Notes under the pieces: generated by a model
Database searches by the model: none
What the model saw: the letters and a program-made list of their open reading frames with translations, nothing else
Told to the model about the DNA's origin: nothing
NCBI GenBank assembly: GCA_030949705.1
Contig: JAUZSF010000021.1
Location: 1 to 64,000, forward strand
Length of the DNA: 64,000 bases
Origin: Robiginitomaculum sp.
GTDB lineage: Bacteria > Pseudomonadota > Alphaproteobacteria > Caulobacterales > Maricaulaceae
Reading direction: 5' to 3'
Shown: positions 52,547 through 61,493 of the stretch, piece after piece
How positions within the stretch are numbered: position 1 is the stretch's first letter
Layout: every line of letters starts with the position of its first letter
Position numbers and translations under genes: made by a program

Positions 52547-52911
52547 GCGATTTATTGCATATACTGGATATTCTACGGCCCTATGTGGCGGGCATTGCGC
52601 TTCTCAGTGGCGGCGTAATTGTCTTGATCGGTGCCAGTGGTGTTTTGCGCCTGCCGGATTTTTACACCCGCCTGCATGCGGCCGGGGTGACCGACACGCT
52701 GGGTACACTGTTGGTATTGCTGGGCCTGATCCTGCTCTCCGGTTTTACACTGCTTAGTGGTAAACTGGCCCTGGTTGGCCTGTTCCTGCTGTTAACCAGC
52801 CCGGCGGCCACCCATGCGGTGGCCAATGCCGCACACAAAGCGGGGTTAAAGCCTCGTCTTGGCACAATACAAAATCCCTCGCCCGATGAAGCCAAGGGTG
52901 ATGCGTCATGA
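52543..52911 (+). CDS. mnhG: Mrp antiporter subunit G
   Basis: A 122-residue protein with three membrane segments. LIGASGVLRLPDFYTRLHAAG and TDTLGTLLVLLGLIL match MnhG. Overlaps both neighbours by 4 nt. Confidence 0.92.
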   Translation: MSDLLHILDILRPYVAGIALLSGGVIVLIGASGVLRLPDFYTRLHAAGVTDTLGTLLVLLGLILLSGFTLLSGKLALVGLFLLLTSPAATHAVANAAHKAGLKPRLGTIQNPSPDEAKGDAS

Positions 52912-53969
52912 GTACTGGTTTTCTGACCCCGATCGATGCCTTTACAGTCATTGATCTGATTTTTATGTCCATGCTGGTGGTGGTGGGTATCGCCATTGTC
53001 CGCCTTAAAGACCTGTTCGCCGTGGTGATGCTGTCCGGGGTATATTCGTTGGTATCGGCGGCCTGGTTTGTCTCTTTGGATGCGGTGGATGTGGCCTTTA
53101 CCGAGGCCGCGGTTGGTGCGGGAATTTCCACCGTTTTAATGCTGGGGGCCATGTTGCTGACGGCACGACAGGCTGCACCGTCCAAACCGGCCCGGCACTG
53201 GGTCGCCCTGATCGTGGTTTGTGCCACCGGCGCGGCACTGCTCTATGCCACAGTGGACATGCCCTCCTTTGGCGATCCGCTATCGGCCCCCAATGCGTAT
53301 ATCGGTCTTGAATATCTCAAACGCACGGGCGCGGAAACCGGGGTTCCCAATGTGGTGAGCGCCGTTCTGGCCAGCTATCGTGGCTATGATACCTTTGGCG
53401 AAACCACGGTGATCCTGACTGCCGGCCTTGGCGTTATTCTCATTCTGGGTCTGGGTGGCCCGGCCATAAAAAGAAAGAAACCTGCGGCCAAAACAAAGGC
53501 CGCCAAGGCCGATCAGAGCAAAATTCTGGGGGCTCACCATGTGGTCTTGCGGGTGGTATCCAAAATGATGATCCCGGTGATCATTATTTATGGTGCCTAT
53601 GTACAGTTTCATGGCGACTTTGGCCCCGGCGGCGGCTTTCAGGCAGGCCTGATCATTGCCTCGGCGATTATACTGTATGCGCTGATCTACGGCATTGATG
53701 CGGCCAAGGAAGCCGTGCCCCCTTCATTGGTACGTCTTGGGGCGGCGCTTGGGGTGCTGATCTATGGCGGGGTGGGTGTAATCAATTTGCTGCTGGGCGG
53801 CAATTTTCTGGAATACAACATCCTGAACCCGACCCACCCAGCACACGGACAGGAGCTGGGCATTATGTTTGTTGAAATTGGGGTTCTGGTTACCGTGGCG
53901 TCGGTCATGCTGATCATTTTTTATGGTTTCACATCGCGCCAGCCTGACATTAAAGACAAGGACTGGTGA
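52908..53969 (+). CDS. Fused DUF4040 (MbhD-type) + MnhB subunit
   Basis: A 353-residue membrane protein. Residues 1-90 carry DUF4040 (AIVRLKDLFAVVMLSGVYSL then DVAFTEAAVGAGISTVL), normally at the end of MrpA or as MbhD. Residues about 200-345 are MnhB: MMIPVIIIYGAYVQFHGDFG, PGGGFQAGLIIASAIILYAL and the ending YGF. The middle adds two or three membrane segments and a Lys-rich loop. The fusion supplies in one chain the small MrpA-tail and MrpB parts of the complex. Confidence 0.85.
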   Translation: MSTGFLTPIDAFTVIDLIFMSMLVVVGIAIVRLKDLFAVVMLSGVYSLVSAAWFVSLDAVDVAFTEAAVGAGISTVLMLGAMLLTARQAAPSKPARHWVALIVVCATGAALLYATVDMPSFGDPLSAPNAYIGLEYLKRTGAETGVPNVVSAVLASYRGYDTFGETTVILTAGLGVILILGLGGPAIKRKKPAAKTKAAKADQSKILGAHHVVLRVVSKMMIPVIIIYGAYVQFHGDFGPGGGFQAGLIIASAIILYALIYGIDAAKEAVPPSLVRLGAALGVLIYGGVGVINLLLGGNFLEYNILNPTHPAHGQELGIMFVEIGVLVTVASVMLIIFYGFTSRQPDIKDKDW

Positions 53970-53970
53970 C

Positions 53971-54507
53971 ATGAGCTCCGGTATCGAATTCTGGCAGTAT
54001 CTGACTGGCCATTTTAATTATATCGTGGTGATCACCCTGATGATGACCGGGCTGTATATCGTCATCTCCACTGGCAATCTGGTGAAAAAACTGGTGGGTC
54101 TGGGCGTATTTCAAACCGCCGTTTTTCAACTGTATATCACCATGGGCAAGGTTACTGGCGGCCAGCCCCCCATTTTGGAAGGCGTGCACGAAAGCGCCAC
54201 TGGCGAGGCCACCAAAACGGTTGCTGAACATGGCGAAGCGGCCGCAACCACCGCAGCCACGCATGGCGAGAAAGCCGTGCAAGCCACTATTTCCATTGCC
54301 AAAACCATGGATGACGTGCTGGTGGACGGGGTTTTATATTCCAACCCCCTGCCCCATGTTCTTATCCTGACGGCCATTGTGGTGGGTGTGGCCACCTTGG
54401 CTGTTGGTCTGGCCCTGGTGGTTCGCATTCGTGAATCTTACGGCACCATCGAAGAAGATGAGCTGCAAGAAGCTAATTATCAGCATGCAAAAGGGACTCT
54501 TTCATGA
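53971..54507 (+). CDS. mnhC: Mrp antiporter subunit C with extra loop
   Basis: A 178-residue protein with three membrane segments: YIVVITLMMTGLYIVISTGN, LVGLGVFQTAVFQLYITMGK and a final HVLILTAIVVGVATLAVGLALV with RIRESYGT. MnhC is usually about 115 residues. An insertion of about 45 residues rich in Ala, Thr and Glu (VHESATGEATKTVAEHGEAA, then ATHGEKAVQATISIAKTMDD) lies between the second and third segments. The start at 53971 lies 1 nt after the previous stop. Confidence 0.88.
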   Translation: MSSGIEFWQYLTGHFNYIVVITLMMTGLYIVISTGNLVKKLVGLGVFQTAVFQLYITMGKVTGGQPPILEGVHESATGEATKTVAEHGEAAATTAATHGEKAVQATISIAKTMDDVLVDGVLYSNPLPHVLILTAIVVGVATLAVGLALVVRIRESYGTIEEDELQEANYQHAKGTLS

Positions 54508-56051
54508 GCGCGCTCATCGCTTCGGATATTCTGTCGCTATTGCCGGCATGGGTGCTTATGCATGCCGCGGCGCTATTGGTGGTCACGCCCCTTCTTAGCG
54601 GACCGATCGCGCTGATACTGTCGCGCGGACGGCTGGCCTGGGTCTGGGCTCTGGGCATCAGTGCCATCACCTTCGCCCTGTCTCTGGTGCTGTATGCCCA
54701 GGTGCTGGAACACGGCAGTATTATGTATGTGTTTGGCAATTGGGCACCGCCCGTTGGCATTACCTATAATATTGACGCGCTGAACGTACTGGTCTTGCTG
54801 ATCGTGGCGGGCATGGGCCTATTATCACTGATCAATGGCCTGCCCAGTGTTATGCAGGAAATCGAGCCCAAAGATCAGGCCCCGTTTTTTGCTGCCTATA
54901 TGTTGTGTCTGGCAGGCCTGATGGGGGTGGCGATTACCGGCGATGCGTTTAACGTCTTTGTATTCTTGGAAATCTCTTCCATCTCCACTTACATACTGGT
55001 GGCCATGGGCGCCTCCAAAGACCGCCGCGCCCTGACCTCCAGTTTCAATTATCTGATTTTGGGTACCATTGGCGCCACTTTTTTCGTCATCGGGCTGGGC
55101 CTTGTTTATATGGCCACCGGCACGCTCAATATGGCCGATATCACCGTGCAATTGCGTGAAAATGGTGACAGCCGCGTGATCCGCGCTGCCTTTGCCTTTA
55201 TCGTGATCGGCCTGGGTTTGAAAACCGCCATGTTCCCGCTGCATACCTGGTTGCCCGGGGCCTATTCCTACTCGCCGACCATGGTGGGTACCTTCCTGGC
55301 CTCTACGGCCACCAAAGTGGCGTTTTACGCCATGGTACGCTTTATATTCGGGGTGTTTTCCACCGGCGAGCCATTTGACGGCGCTTTGCTGGAACTGGTG
55401 CTGGCCCCCATGGCCGTGGCCGCGATGATCATTTGTTCTGTACAGGCACTGTACCAGATGGATTTGCGCAAATTGCTGGCCTATTCATCGGTGGCCCAGC
55501 TTGGCTATATGCTGCTTGGCCTGTCCATGGGCACGGCGGCGGGGCTGTCGGCTGGCCTGTTGCATATGTTCAACCACGCCCTGATGAAGGGTGCCCTGTT
55601 CATGGGCCTGGGTATTTTTGGCCTGTGTTATGGGGTACGCCGAGTGCCGGATCTGGCGGGCCTTGGCAAGACCATGCCGGTTACCGCGGCCGCCTTTACC
55701 GTTTCTGGACTAAGCCTGATCGGCATGCCGCTGACCGCTGGGTTTGTCAGTAAATATTATCTGATCATCGCCGCCCTGGAACGGGGCTGGTGGTGGGCCG
55801 TGGCCGCCATTTTAGCCTCGTCCGTGCTGGCGATTTTCTATGTCTGGAAAATGGTGGAAATGATGTATCTGCGCGAGACGCCAAGGGCAAAAAGCCGGGC
55901 CAAGAAAGCCCATCCCAAAGCCCCCTTGCTGGCGCTGATCCCCTTGCTGATCCTGGCCATGGCCAATGTCTGGTTCTTCTTTGATGCCAGCCTGCCCAAA
56001 GGACTTACCGATGCCGCCGCCGCGGCGCTGTTGGGTGGAGGCGCATCATGA
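54504..56051 (+). CDS. mnhD: MnhD-like proton antiporter subunit (copy 1)
   Basis: A 515-residue NuoM/MrpD-like subunit with about 14 membrane helices. The key charged residues of ion translocation are present: Glu in FNVFVFLEISSISTYILVAM and Lys in GLGLKTAMFPLHTWLPGAYS. It has YQMDLRKLLAYSSVAQLGYM and MFNHALMKGALFMGLGI, conserved in the family. Overlaps its neighbours by 4 nt on both sides. First of three MnhD-like genes. Confidence 0.9.
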   Translation: MSALIASDILSLLPAWVLMHAAALLVVTPLLSGPIALILSRGRLAWVWALGISAITFALSLVLYAQVLEHGSIMYVFGNWAPPVGITYNIDALNVLVLLIVAGMGLLSLINGLPSVMQEIEPKDQAPFFAAYMLCLAGLMGVAITGDAFNVFVFLEISSISTYILVAMGASKDRRALTSSFNYLILGTIGATFFVIGLGLVYMATGTLNMADITVQLRENGDSRVIRAAFAFIVIGLGLKTAMFPLHTWLPGAYSYSPTMVGTFLASTATKVAFYAMVRFIFGVFSTGEPFDGALLELVLAPMAVAAMIICSVQALYQMDLRKLLAYSSVAQLGYMLLGLSMGTAAGLSAGLLHMFNHALMKGALFMGLGIFGLCYGVRRVPDLAGLGKTMPVTAAAFTVSGLSLIGMPLTAGFVSKYYLIIAALERGWWWAVAAILASSVLAIFYVWKMVEMMYLRETPRAKSRAKKAHPKAPLLALIPLLILAMANVWFFFDASLPKGLTDAAAAALLGGGAS

Positions 56052-57523
56052 ATTGGACTCCCGAACTTGGGCTGATCCTGTTGCTGGCCATTCCACTGGG
56101 CGGCTCGGTCGGTGTTATCGCCCTGTCGCGCTGGCCAAACCTGCGCGAGGCGGCGACGTTGATTGCCGGAGCTTTATTGCTGGCCAATGTGACCGCTTTG
56201 GTGCTGGCGGTGGATGGTGGCGCACGCCCCTCCACCACCTTGATGCAAGTGGCCGGGGGCATGGCGCTGAACTTTACGCTGGAGCCCTTGGGCGCCGTCT
56301 TTGCGGCCCTGGCCAGTGCACTGTGGCTGATCAATTCGCTCTATTCCATTGGTTATATGCGCGGCAATAAGGCCAAGGATCAAACCCGCTTTTATCTCAG
56401 CTTTACCGTCGCCATTGCCGCGGCCATGGGGGTGGCGGCCTCTGGCAATATGTTCACCCTGTTTGTGTTTTACGAGGCTCTGACGCTTTCTACCTATCCT
56501 TTGGTTGCCCATAATGGGGATGAAAAGGCACGGCGCGGCGCGCGGATATATCTATCCATTTTGATGGGCACGTCCATTGGCCTGTTCCTGCCCGCCGTGA
56601 TTGCCACACAGGTGATGGCCGGTTCCACCGACTTTTTGCCGGGCGGTCTGCTGGCCGGTAATATCACCCCGGTCATGGGCAGCATTTTGCTGGTGCTCTA
56701 TGTCTTTGGCATTGGCAAGGCCGCCATTATGCCGGTGCAAAACTGGTTGCCCAATGCCATGGTGGCCCCCACCCCGGTCAGTGCCTTCTTGCACGCTGTG
56801 GCGGTGGTCAAGGCCGGGGTTTTCACCATGTTGAAAATGTCGGTTTACATCTTTGGCCTGGATTTCATGCGCACCCTGCCGGCCTCACACTGGCTGGCCT
56901 GGATTGCTGCTATTTCCATTGTGCTGGCGTCCCTGATCGCGCTGTCCAAAGATAATCTGAAAGAACGGCTGGCCTATTCCACCATCAGCCAATTGTCCTA
57001 CATCACGCTGGGCGCAATGATCGCCACACCGCTGGCGGCATTGGGCGCGGCCTTGCATATCATCATGCACGCTTGGGGCAAGATCACTCTTTTTATGTGC
57101 GCCGGGGCCATTTATACCGCACGGCATATCACCAATGTCAGCCAGTTAAAGGGCCTGGGTAAATCCATGCCATGGGTGTTTGGCGCCTTTATGGTAGGTT
57201 CGTTCTCTATTATCGGCCTGCCCCCCCTGGCCGGGGCCTGGTCCAAATTGTTGCTGATGATGGGTTCAACGGACCCGATCAACCGGGTGTTTATCGGCGC
57301 GCTGATCATCTCATCCCTGTTGAACGTGGCCTATTTGTTGCCGATCCCGGTCAATGCGTTTTTTGGCAAAGCCCCGGACAAACCGGCCAAGCCACCAACA
57401 GCCCCGCGCCTGACGGTCATCCCGCCTTTGATTACCGCGGCGGGAACCATTGTTCTGTTTTTTACCATTGGACCGATCCTGGATTTCCTGAGACCCGTTT
57501 TTGAAAGCGGAGGCATGCCATGA
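56048..57523 (+). CDS. MnhD-like proton antiporter subunit (copy 2)
   Basis: A 491-residue NuoM/MrpD-like subunit. Contains MFTLFVFYEALTLSTYPLVA (with Glu), FGIGKAAIMPVQNWLPNAMV (Lys), VVKAGVFTMLKM, and NLKERLAYSTISQLSYITLG. It is not identical to copy 1 and so is an old duplication. Its position after copy 1 and the 4-nt overlaps place it in the same complex or a variant of it. Confidence 0.9.
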   Translation: MNWTPELGLILLLAIPLGGSVGVIALSRWPNLREAATLIAGALLLANVTALVLAVDGGARPSTTLMQVAGGMALNFTLEPLGAVFAALASALWLINSLYSIGYMRGNKAKDQTRFYLSFTVAIAAAMGVAASGNMFTLFVFYEALTLSTYPLVAHNGDEKARRGARIYLSILMGTSIGLFLPAVIATQVMAGSTDFLPGGLLAGNITPVMGSILLVLYVFGIGKAAIMPVQNWLPNAMVAPTPVSAFLHAVAVVKAGVFTMLKMSVYIFGLDFMRTLPASHWLAWIAAISIVLASLIALSKDNLKERLAYSTISQLSYITLGAMIATPLAALGAALHIIMHAWGKITLFMCAGAIYTARHITNVSQLKGLGKSMPWVFGAFMVGSFSIIGLPPLAGAWSKLLLMMGSTDPINRVFIGALIISSLLNVAYLLPIPVNAFFGKAPDKPAKPPTAPRLTVIPPLITAAGTIVLFFTIGPILDFLRPVFESGGMP

Positions 57524-57852
57524 GCACCGCCAAGAAACCTGCCAAGAAAACCCCGGCGCGCAAGCCCGCCCATGACGAGGACATTCACCCCCTCGCCCGA
57601 CCGTTTTTATGGCTGGTCAGCGATGGCGCGCGCAAAGGCTTCATGTATGTGGTTGGCTTTGCCGCCCTGCTCAGTATTGGCGCAGACTTTCTGGTGCACC
57701 GCCACAGCCATTTTCACTTTGAAGAGTTCAAAGGTTTTTTTGCCTTTTTTGGCTTTGCCGCCTTTGCCTTTGTCGTCCTGATGGGCTGGCCCTTGCGCCG
57801 CCTGACCGGACGTTCCGAAGATTATTACCCGGAGAGCACCGAGGATGACTGA
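57520..57852 (+). CDS. Small two-helix membrane protein of the Mrp operon
   Basis: A 110-residue protein: a Lys/Ala/Pro-rich start (KKPAKKTPARKP), two membrane segments (residues about 41-60 and 70-92), a His-rich loop between them (VHRHSHFHFEEF) and an acidic tail. It overlaps both neighbours by 4 and 8 nt, so is surely translated with them. Possibly an accessory subunit; the His cluster might bind metal or protons. No family name known to me. Confidence 0.75.
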   Translation: MSTAKKPAKKTPARKPAHDEDIHPLARPFLWLVSDGARKGFMYVVGFAALLSIGADFLVHRHSHFHFEEFKGFFAFFGFAAFAFVVLMGWPLRRLTGRSEDYYPESTEDD

Positions 57853-59569
57853 ACTTCTCGCCGCACCCATAAATCCTGCCTGGGCCATTTTGCTGGCCGG
57901 TCTCATCATTGCGGCCCTGCCCTGGCATAATGTCCGCAAGGCGGTGATGTTGCTGGCCCCTGCCGTGGCGCTGATGTTCTGGTTGAAAATGAGTGCCTTT
58001 GGCAGTTTTGACCAGCTCAGCATTGATACACTGGGCGCGGGCCTGACCACGTTTCGTTTTGACGGGCTGAGCCGTATCTGGGGACTTATCTTTATTATTG
58101 CGACGTTTTTAAACGCGCTTTATGCCCTGCACGAACGCGACCGGTTGCAAGACACCATGAGCGTTCTTTACGGCGGGGCGGCCATGGCGGCGGTATTTGC
58201 CGGCGACCTGATCACGCTTTTTATCTTCTGGGAAATCACCGCCATTACCTCGGTCTTTCTGATTTTCCGTACCGGCACCGCCGAGGCCCGCAATGCCGGC
58301 ATGCGCTATCTGGTCATGCATATTGGCTCGGGCGTTTTATTGCTGGCCGGGGCCATCCTGTTGCACGCCCAAACCGGTTCCTGGGCATTTGAACATATCG
58401 GCCTGGAGGCCGGTCTGGCCGGTTGGTTGATCCTGTTTGGCTTTGGCATCAAGGCGGCCTTTCCGCTCTTGCACAGCTGGCTGCAAGATGCCTATCCCAA
58501 GGCCACCATTTCCGGGGCGGTCGTGCTGTCGGCCTTTACCACCAAAATGGCGATATACGCGCTGGCGCGTGGTTATGCCGGCACGGAAATGCTGATTTAT
58601 GTCGGGGCCATTATGGCTTTATTCCCGGTATTCTTTGCCGTTATTGAAAATGACCTGCGCCGGGTTCTGTCCTTTTCCATCAACAACCAATTGGGCTTTA
58701 TGGTAGTGGGCATTGGTGTTGGCACCACCATGGGCATTAATGGCGCCGCGGCACACGCCTTTGCCGACGTTCTTTTTAAAGGCCTTCTCTTCATGAGCAT
58801 GGGCGCGGTGCTGCTGCGTACCGGCACGACCAAGGCTTCCGAGCTGGGCGGCCTGTTCCGCTCGATGCCGATCACTGCCTTTTTCTGTCTGATCGGGGCG
58901 GGATCCATTTCGGCATTCCCCTTCCTGTCGGCCTTTGTCACCAAAGCATTGATCCTGGCAGCCGTTGCCGATGAGGGACATTGGATTATCTGGTTGATCC
59001 TGGTCTTTGCCAGCGCCGGGGTGTTGGAACATGCCGGGATCAAAATCCCGTACTTCTCTTTCTTTGCCCACGACAGTGGCCGCCGGGTCAAAGAGGCCCC
59101 ATGGAATATGTTGCTGGCCATGGGCATTGCCGCCTTCCTGTGCGTCTTTATCGGCGTCAATCATCGCTGGCTTTATGCGCTACTGCCCTATGCCAGCGAT
59201 TATGAGCCATACACGCTTGGCCATATTGTTGGACAAATGCAGCTCTTGCTGGCGGCCATCTTCGCCTTTGCGCTTCTCATGCGGATTGGCTGGTATCCTT
59301 CCGAGAAACGCATGACCATTCTGGATATTGACTGGTTCTGGCGCAAACCCGGCAAAGCCTTGGTGCACTGGCTCTATGCCATTACGGCACGCCTGTGGGC
59401 CTATACCATGGGCGGCACCCGCAAGGCGCTGGGCAATTTCTCGTCCCTGTTGTCCGTCATGCTCAGCCCCGATGGCAATGTCAGTCGCACCGTTCCCACG
59501 GGCGCCCTGGCGGCATGGGCCGTAGCACTGCTGACCCTGGCCCTGTTGGGTGTATATATGGCGGGCTGA
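57845..59569 (+). CDS. MnhD/NuoL-like antiporter subunit (copy 3)
   Basis: A 574-residue NuoL/M-like subunit with about 14 helices and a longer C-terminal region (RMTILDIDWFWRKPGKALV). Contains ITLFIFWEITAITSVFLIFR (Glu), FGIKAAFPLLHSWLQDAYPK (Lys), and ENDLRRVLSFSINNQLGFM. The C-terminal extension is longer than in copies 1 and 2 and is reminiscent of the larger MrpA/NuoL, which is otherwise missing here. Last gene of the operon. Confidence 0.88.
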   Translation: MTELLAAPINPAWAILLAGLIIAALPWHNVRKAVMLLAPAVALMFWLKMSAFGSFDQLSIDTLGAGLTTFRFDGLSRIWGLIFIIATFLNALYALHERDRLQDTMSVLYGGAAMAAVFAGDLITLFIFWEITAITSVFLIFRTGTAEARNAGMRYLVMHIGSGVLLLAGAILLHAQTGSWAFEHIGLEAGLAGWLILFGFGIKAAFPLLHSWLQDAYPKATISGAVVLSAFTTKMAIYALARGYAGTEMLIYVGAIMALFPVFFAVIENDLRRVLSFSINNQLGFMVVGIGVGTTMGINGAAAHAFADVLFKGLLFMSMGAVLLRTGTTKASELGGLFRSMPITAFFCLIGAGSISAFPFLSAFVTKALILAAVADEGHWIIWLILVFASAGVLEHAGIKIPYFSFFAHDSGRRVKEAPWNMLLAMGIAAFLCVFIGVNHRWLYALLPYASDYEPYTLGHIVGQMQLLLAAIFAFALLMRIGWYPSEKRMTILDIDWFWRKPGKALVHWLYAITARLWAYTMGGTRKALGNFSSLLSVMLSPDGNVSRTVPTGALAAWAVALLTLALLGVYMAG

Positions 59570-59613
59570 GCCCCGCCCCCGACCTTTTTCCACCGGCAAA
59601 GTGGCCTATCCTT

Positions 59614-59655
59614 GGCAAGCCAACACTGTTGGTTTGCCCTTTGTCTATTTTTTTC
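59614..59655 (+). terminator. Rho-independent terminator of the Mrp operon
   Basis: GGCAAGCCAA and TTGGTTTGCC form a stem, followed by a T-rich stretch with seven T. It is about 45 nt after the last stop. Confidence 0.65.
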
Positions 59656-59851
59656 AGACAATTACTATTGGCAAAATCTGAATTTATTTCCCACCTCTTT
59701 CTTCACTATGCTTTTATAAAGTTGGCCAATTAGTCAATATACCGCATAGCTCTTATGAATTCTGAAACGTCAAGCCTAAAATCACTTGATTATGCATTAG
59801 AACTACGGCATATATCTATTGAACACGTTTAGTTAGAGGTGAGAATAAAAA

Positions 59852-60262
59852 ATGACCGATAAAACAGCGATCACCGACATGGCCGTAGATATTGTCACAG
59901 CGTATGTTGGAAACAATACGGTTTCTGCTTCGGATCTGCCGGAAATCATACGCAGCGTCTATGGCGCGCTCAGTGCCGCTGATAGCGAAGGCAATGCCCC
60001 GGCTCAGCCACCGCAGAAACCAGCGGTTTCCCCGCGCCGCTCCATTACACCAGATTATATTATCTGTCTGGAGGATGGTGGAAAATACAAATCCCTGAAA
60101 CGGCATTTGCGGGCCAAATACGATATGTCGCCGGACGAATACCGGGCCAAATGGGGACTGGCATCTGACTATCCCATGGTTGCCCCCAATTATGCTGAAG
60201 CCCGTTCCAAGCTGGCAAAGGAAATGGGATTGGGCCGTGGGCGCCGGGGAAGAGGCCGGTAG
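59852..60262 (+). CDS. MucR/Ros family transcriptional regulator
   Basis: A 136-residue regulator. The zinc finger region contains ITPDYIICLEDGGKYKSLKRHL with one Cys, one Asp and two His nearby, followed by YDMSPDEYRAKWGLASDYPM, the MucR core. The C terminus is Arg/Gly rich (GLGRGRRGRGR), a DNA-binding tail. MucR proteins bind AT-rich DNA and repress many genes, including exopolysaccharide, motility and cell-cycle genes, in alphaproteobacteria. GAGGTGAG precedes its ATG. Confidence 0.94.
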   Translation: MTDKTAITDMAVDIVTAYVGNNTVSASDLPEIIRSVYGALSAADSEGNAPAQPPQKPAVSPRRSITPDYIICLEDGGKYKSLKRHLRAKYDMSPDEYRAKWGLASDYPMVAPNYAEARSKLAKEMGLGRGRRGRGR

Positions 60263-60287
60263 ATTCACTTATCAACACTTTTTTTCG

Positions 60288-60320
60288 CAAAGCCCGGCTT
60301 CGTGTCGGGCTTTGTTTTTA
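60288..60320 (+). terminator. Rho-independent terminator of mucR
   Basis: CAAAGCCCGGC and GTCGGGCTTTG form a near-perfect stem followed by five T. Confidence 0.9.
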
Positions 60321-60476
60321 TTAGGGTTTCTTTAATTTTTCCGATTCGCGCTACAATTTCTGATTCCAGAACGATAAAAAAGAGTCAAGGGACTCTTGCG
60401 CCGATTCCATCAGTTAATGGATATTAACCAAACGAATCACTTTTACCGTATGCCATGTACAACGAGGGGGTTGGAA

Positions 60477-61004
60477 ATGGGCGAATGCGCCGAGTCATTT
60501 AAACAACAGCTTGCCTATGACGCACAGCGCAGTCTGTATGATTATTGGCGCAGTAAATGCAGCCCCGGAAAATTGCCAAGCCGCCAGGATTTACACCCCC
60601 GGGATATGGTTCAGTTTCTACCCTTTATTACCCTGACAGATGTCGCACAAAACCACGCCCATATTAGCTTTCGGGTTCGCCTTGCCGGTACGGGTCTACG
60701 TTCTGTATTGCATCAGGAGATTACCGGGCGCACCCTGGACGAGTTGCCCTTTGACCGCCAGGCCCGGGCCCGGTGGCGCCAGATCCACGAACGGATTGTG
60801 GCTGACCGTAGTCCCTTGTGCGGGGTAACACCGCTTATGTGGGAAAAAACCGACCACACAGGTCATACGGCACTGGCCCAGTTCTGGTTGAAATTTCCCC
60901 TTGCTGGGGAAAATGGCAAGGTTTGCTCCATTTTGGCGTATGATATATTTACGCCCCTGGCAGACTTATCCCCGGGATTAGACCTCCGCGCCGCCCATAA
61001 CTAA
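60477..61004 (+). CDS. PAS_5 domain protein
   Basis: A 175-residue single-domain protein: SLYDYWRSKCSPGKLPSRQD, LHPRDMVQFLPFITLTDV, and FRVRLAGTGLRSVLHQEITG fit the PAS_5 family of alphaproteobacteria, thought to be a signal-sensing or adaptor domain without an output module. ATG at 60477 follows GAGGGGG; the upstream in-frame ATG at 60396 has no such site. Stands alone between the mucR terminator and the DnaA-HTH gene. Confidence 0.8.
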   Translation: MGECAESFKQQLAYDAQRSLYDYWRSKCSPGKLPSRQDLHPRDMVQFLPFITLTDVAQNHAHISFRVRLAGTGLRSVLHQEITGRTLDELPFDRQARARWRQIHERIVADRSPLCGVTPLMWEKTDHTGHTALAQFWLKFPLAGENGKVCSILAYDIFTPLADLSPGLDLRAAHN

Positions 61005-61130
61005 TCTATATTTTTATATCTTTTCTAGTCGTTAAAGGACTTTACTCCAACTCATTATAGGAACATAATCCTACAACTTGGAATAGCAATTATCCTGCCT
61101 CCTCGTATTCAATTAATGTTGGAGGATTGA

Positions 61131-61493
61131 ATGAGCCCTGAATATTATCGTCGGCGATCCCAGGACGAAGCACGCGCCCGCCTGGCCAGAACGCTGGTTG
61201 CTTATACCCTGGGCGTGCCGGAACAGGACATGGACGCCCTGACCCGGCGTAACGCCCGGGTGGCCTTTGGTCGACAGGTTGCCATGTATCTGGCGCATAT
61301 TGCCTTTGAGTTGAGCCTTAGCCGCGTGGCCATGGCCTTTGGGCGTGACCGCACCACGGTTTCTCATGCCTGTCATCTGGTAGAGGACCGTCGCGATGAT
61401 CCGGCATTTGATGCCCAGCTGGAAGATCTGGAAAGCCTGTTACGGGCGGCCCCGGCCCCCGCCCCCGTCCTTGATGAGGTGCCACCCTCATGA
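61131..61493 (+). CDS. DnaA C-terminal-type HTH protein
   Basis: A 120-residue protein. Residues about 35-95 show RRNARVAFGRQVAMYLAHIA and FGRDRTTVSHACHLVEDRRD, the DNA-binding domain IV of DnaA with its DxTTVxHA signature, but no ATPase domain. Such stand-alone proteins may bind DnaA boxes. The ATG follows GGAGGA. Overlaps the DUF6456 gene by 4 nt. Confidence 0.85.
   Translation: MSPEYYRRRSQDEARARLARTLVAYTLGVPEQDMDALTRRNARVAFGRQVAMYLAHIAFELSLSRVAMAFGRDRTTVSHACHLVEDRRDDPAFDAQLEDLESLLRAAPAPAPVLDEVPPS

Noticed and set aside
61058-61073. TAGGA-N6-TCCTA inverted repeat before the DnaA-HTH gene
   Set aside because: Short half-sites with a loose spacer; not clearly above chance in an AT-rich gap.
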